Of a DNA stretch of 64,000 nucleotides, positions 60,895-64,000 are shown in pieces. Within the stretch, counting starts at the first letter, position 1. The number at the start of each line of letters is the position of its first letter. The stretch spans positions 5,394,001 through 5,458,000 of the forward strand of contig CANTUV010000051.1 of the NCBI GenBank assembly GCA_947685225.1, read 5' to 3'. Under the pieces are notes generated by a model. The model was not told the origin of the DNA. It worked only from the letters and a program-made list of their open reading frames with translations, and made no database searches. The stretch is from Garcia nutans. Its lineage: Eukaryota; Streptophyta; Magnoliopsida; Malpighiales; Euphorbiaceae. The position numbers and the translations under genes were made by a program.

Positions 60895-63800
60895 TAGGAT
60901 AAATAAGTAGTAAAATAACTTAAATGGCTCATATATACATCAATTGCCATTAGCCAAGTAATATAAAGCATAGAAAGAAGACATCATTAGGAGTCCAAGG
61001 TCTTAAGACTACCATTTTAGTGCTATATCATTGAAGTAATTCTTTGAGTAACCAAACAACCAAAGGATTTAGAATGCTAAGGAATTGTGATCTTAAGTCG
61101 TGGCATAAAGGTGAAAAATGACATTACAACCTCAATAAAGAAAATAAGAAAACAATTAATGAAGAACATATAACAGTTTTTCATTTCCTTGTATGATTCG
61201 AAGATGGTTTTAGAACTCTTAAAATGAAATTAAATTTTTGGGAAGAAATCAAACATTTACCTTAATGCTCAACATTTTCAAGTTGAACTTTGACAGATTT
61301 GTTTTTTGCTCAATTACCATATGCTGAGTTCAAAATGTTCCACAATGGGCGGCGGGGAGCCGGCGGATATATTTTAAGTGGTTTTTGGTCGGCTAATGTT
61401 TAGTTATTATTTTTTTGTGTGTGTTAGGAGTCGTTACCAATAAATTATAATGTTTGATTGAGCACCTATTAATAGTATGAATTTTTATGTTCGGGAATTT
61501 GATTACATATAAGGAATAAAAAATACCATACAATGCTCAAAAATTGGTGTTATAATTATTGTGATGTTTTACTATCTATTTTTTATTTGCAAGAGGAATT
61601 ATATTCACTGTTTGAATATAAATCTTAATTATATTTTCTTATTACTTTAGTTATTGTATTCATTGTCTGAAAATAAATATTTTTTGTTAGATTTTTATTA
61701 TTTATTATTTTTAATAGTTTTATTACTGTTATAGGTATAATTTTATTTTTATTAATATATGACTTAACTCCACATTCACTTCCTGAATGTAGGAGTTCTA
61801 TATTTTAATATTTTATTATTATTATTAGGAGTTCTATATTTAAATATTTTATTATTATTATTTCGAATAATGTTCACTTCTTGAACATGATTTTTTATAG
61901 TTATTATTTTAATTATACATTTTTATTATTTTTTAATGATTTTATTATCTTTGTGAATACATATTTTATTTATTAGTTAATTATTTTATCTTTATATTTA
62001 CTATCTGAATATAAAAATTTTATGACTTAATATTTATTAAATTTATGGCTATCATTTTTAAAATTATGTCTACTCCTTAAACATGACTATTCAAATTCTA
62101 TATTTTTATTAAATATTTTTTATATCTTTTATGTTTTTGCTATTTACTAATTAATATATATTTATTATTATTTTTTTAAAAAATTATTTTTTATTGAGGT
62201 GGACTTGAATTCAAAACTTAATTTTAAATGTCTACATATCCGCTTGACAGAATTTAAGTCCCCGTAGTTTGATGGTATTATTTTTTTATATAGTGTTTTA
62301 TATGATTTATTTTTTTATATTATTATTATTATTATATCCACTTCCTAAATATAATTATACTTATTTTTATTTCATCCTTATTAGTTTTTTTTATATGCAC
62401 ATTCTTTTTACTTGCTATTTATTTTGTATATGTTATTATTTTTTGATAATTATATTTGGTACCCAAATATAACTATTGAATTTATTCGGATTTTTTTTCT
62501 ATATGTTGTTAAGGTGCAAATACTAAATTCAGTTTGTAACCATTATTTTATTTTTATTTTATTTCACATTATTATAGCCAAGTGATTAAGAAGTAAAAAA
62601 TAAAATATTTTATTTATAAAACATGTAAACTAGAAAGAATTGAGAAGTTTAAAATAATGGGCTTATTATTTGAATTTAAAAAAATTCGTTATAAAAATTA
62701 AAAAAAATAGAATAGTGGTTGAATTATTTTATTATACACAATTTATCTTTACCATTGGAGTATATAAAAAAAATGGATATAAACATTCATTTGAGTAATA
62801 AAAAAAATTGAAAAGAAAGAAAGTGACTCTGCACTTCTGTGTGTGCACAATTGTATGCCCATATGGATGTACATATATATATATATATATATAATAATTC
62901 AAATAGAGTAACTAAAAATCAACAGATGAGTGATGTTTGTCAGCTTTCATAATTTCAAGATTTATGCATTATTTTACGCATGTTAAAAGATGGAAACCCT
63001 TTATTCTTTTAATAAATAAATAAATAGTATTACAAGACATATCATGTGCATTATTCTTATCTTTGGAAGGAGGAGTCATTGGTTTATAAGTAAAAACTCA
63101 TCTTTTTTTCTCTCTTTTCTTAAAGACAAATCATCTCATACCTACTTATATATTCCAAATTTAAATCTAAAACTATATTGTGTCGTTCATCTCTCATTTC
63201 TTTTCTTTCTTTTTCTTTGTACCCAACTGGAAAACTTTTTTCTCATGTGCATATTTATTTGTTCAAGTCTACATCCTAAATGGGTTTTTCTAGCATTTAT
63301 TTTTATTATTCAATAATAAATAATAAGGTAAAATTTCATACTTCCATTATGAATATATTTTTTTGAATTTTCTTGCTTCTTTTCTGTTTTTTTTTTTTAA
63401 AAAGAGGATGTAGATTTTTTTTTCAAAATTTATTTCTTATTATCTGTCTAATGTTTCCTATTTATCTCATGAATCATTCATCCTTCATATATTTTTTAAA
63501 TTCTCAACATCTATTAATTTAGATTTATTTATATTTGTGATGTTATTTTCATTTACCGTGGATAATTTGATTCTCCTCTTCTTTTATTTTTTATTCTTTT
63601 ATATTGAGTTTGACCCCTCATACGAAATTATTATTTTTATGTGTTATGCTCTTAAGTTTCTGAATATGTGGATATTAAAGATAATTTATGACCACTTTTG
63701 CGCTTATATTTTTATCTCTACTTTATACCTTTGCCTTAGTTTGTAATTATTTGTTCTACTATTTATAAACAAGAAGAAATGATGCAAATACTTCATGATT

Positions 63801-64000
63801 ACATGCTAATTGCCTAATATTACAGCAACAAAAATAATGCTTAAAATCATGATAGGAAAATTAAAAGTGAATTGTTTATATACCCGATGGTTAATGAGTT
63901 CTTTGACTGTTGAATAAATATTTGCTTACTTAAACTCCTAGAACTTGTAAAGTGCACTTTCTGCACTTTACAATTTTTTCTACCAGAAAATTGTCTTTAA
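60895..64000. other. AT-rich intergenic stretch
   Basis: No gene is recognised. The open frames at 62269-62472, 63044-63316 and 63537-63746 are Phe/Ile/Tyr-rich products of AT-rich DNA. A short GC-rich island (GGGCGGCGGGGAGCCGGCGG, 61347) stands out. TA runs lie near 62875-62893. Confidence 0.5.
61600..62470. repeat. degenerate short repeat: ATTCACTxxCTGAATATAAAT
   Basis: Related words occur near 61607, 61658, 61771, 61870, 61997, 62065 and 62336, separated by TTATTATTATT-type filler. Spacing is irregular (50-270 bp), so it is a decayed array rather than a clean satellite. Confidence 0.5.

Noticed and set aside
1..64000. tRNA, rRNA or CRISPR features
   Set aside because: None were seen. The only tRNA-like string is the primer-binding site of copia 2.

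Overview
This is a plant nuclear genome window, almost certainly a eudicot. The genes have introns with GT..AG borders, the DNA is very AT-rich, and the repeats are typical plant families: Ty1/copia elements, long TGTAAC..GTTACA LTRs, an L1-type LINE, hAT, Mutator-like (MULE) and CACTA transposons, and an endogenous caulimovirid. The sequence does not fix the species.

Layout. 1-3485 is the 3' half of a copia element: integrase, reverse transcriptase, RNase H and the 3' LTR. 3486-12250 is AT-rich and gene-poor, with tandem and simple repeats, a short hAT-type MITE and a 26-base poly-C run. 12250-23500 is the only ordinary gene cluster. It holds an Asp/Glu racemase-family gene on the + strand, a six-exon NUDT19-type Nudix hydrolase on the - strand, and a two-exon CCCH zinc-finger gene on the - strand whose intron carries a second hAT MITE. 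All three reading frames are intact once spliced.

24300-36690 is one nearly genome-length endogenous caulimovirid on the - strand, about 7 kb without its inserts. It carries movement protein, coat-like region, protease, reverse transcriptase, RNase H and a TATA promoter, and is full of stops and frameshifts. Two solo LTRs of one family (2.6 and 2.75 kb) have jumped into it, each with its own 5-bp target duplication. 36720-39585 holds a LINE remnant and a clean 5'-truncated LINE insertion with a 14-bp target duplication.

39644-59780 reads best as one old CACTA element of about 6 kb, swollen to 20 kb by three separate insertions. These are a MULE carrying a plant-mobile-domain (PMD) gene (40309-44844, 9-bp duplication), a complete but dead copia element (45059-50121, 5-bp duplication) and a hAT element carrying exon pieces of two unrelated housekeeping genes, EMG1/NEP1 and CCT4 (51826-56300, 8-bp duplication). 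A transposase_24-type exon of the CACTA host survives at 58603-58977. 59781-64000 holds a probable copia solo LTR on the - strand and AT-rich repeats.

Most insertion boundaries were placed by matching target-site duplications by eye. The nesting order follows from which sequences are interrupted.
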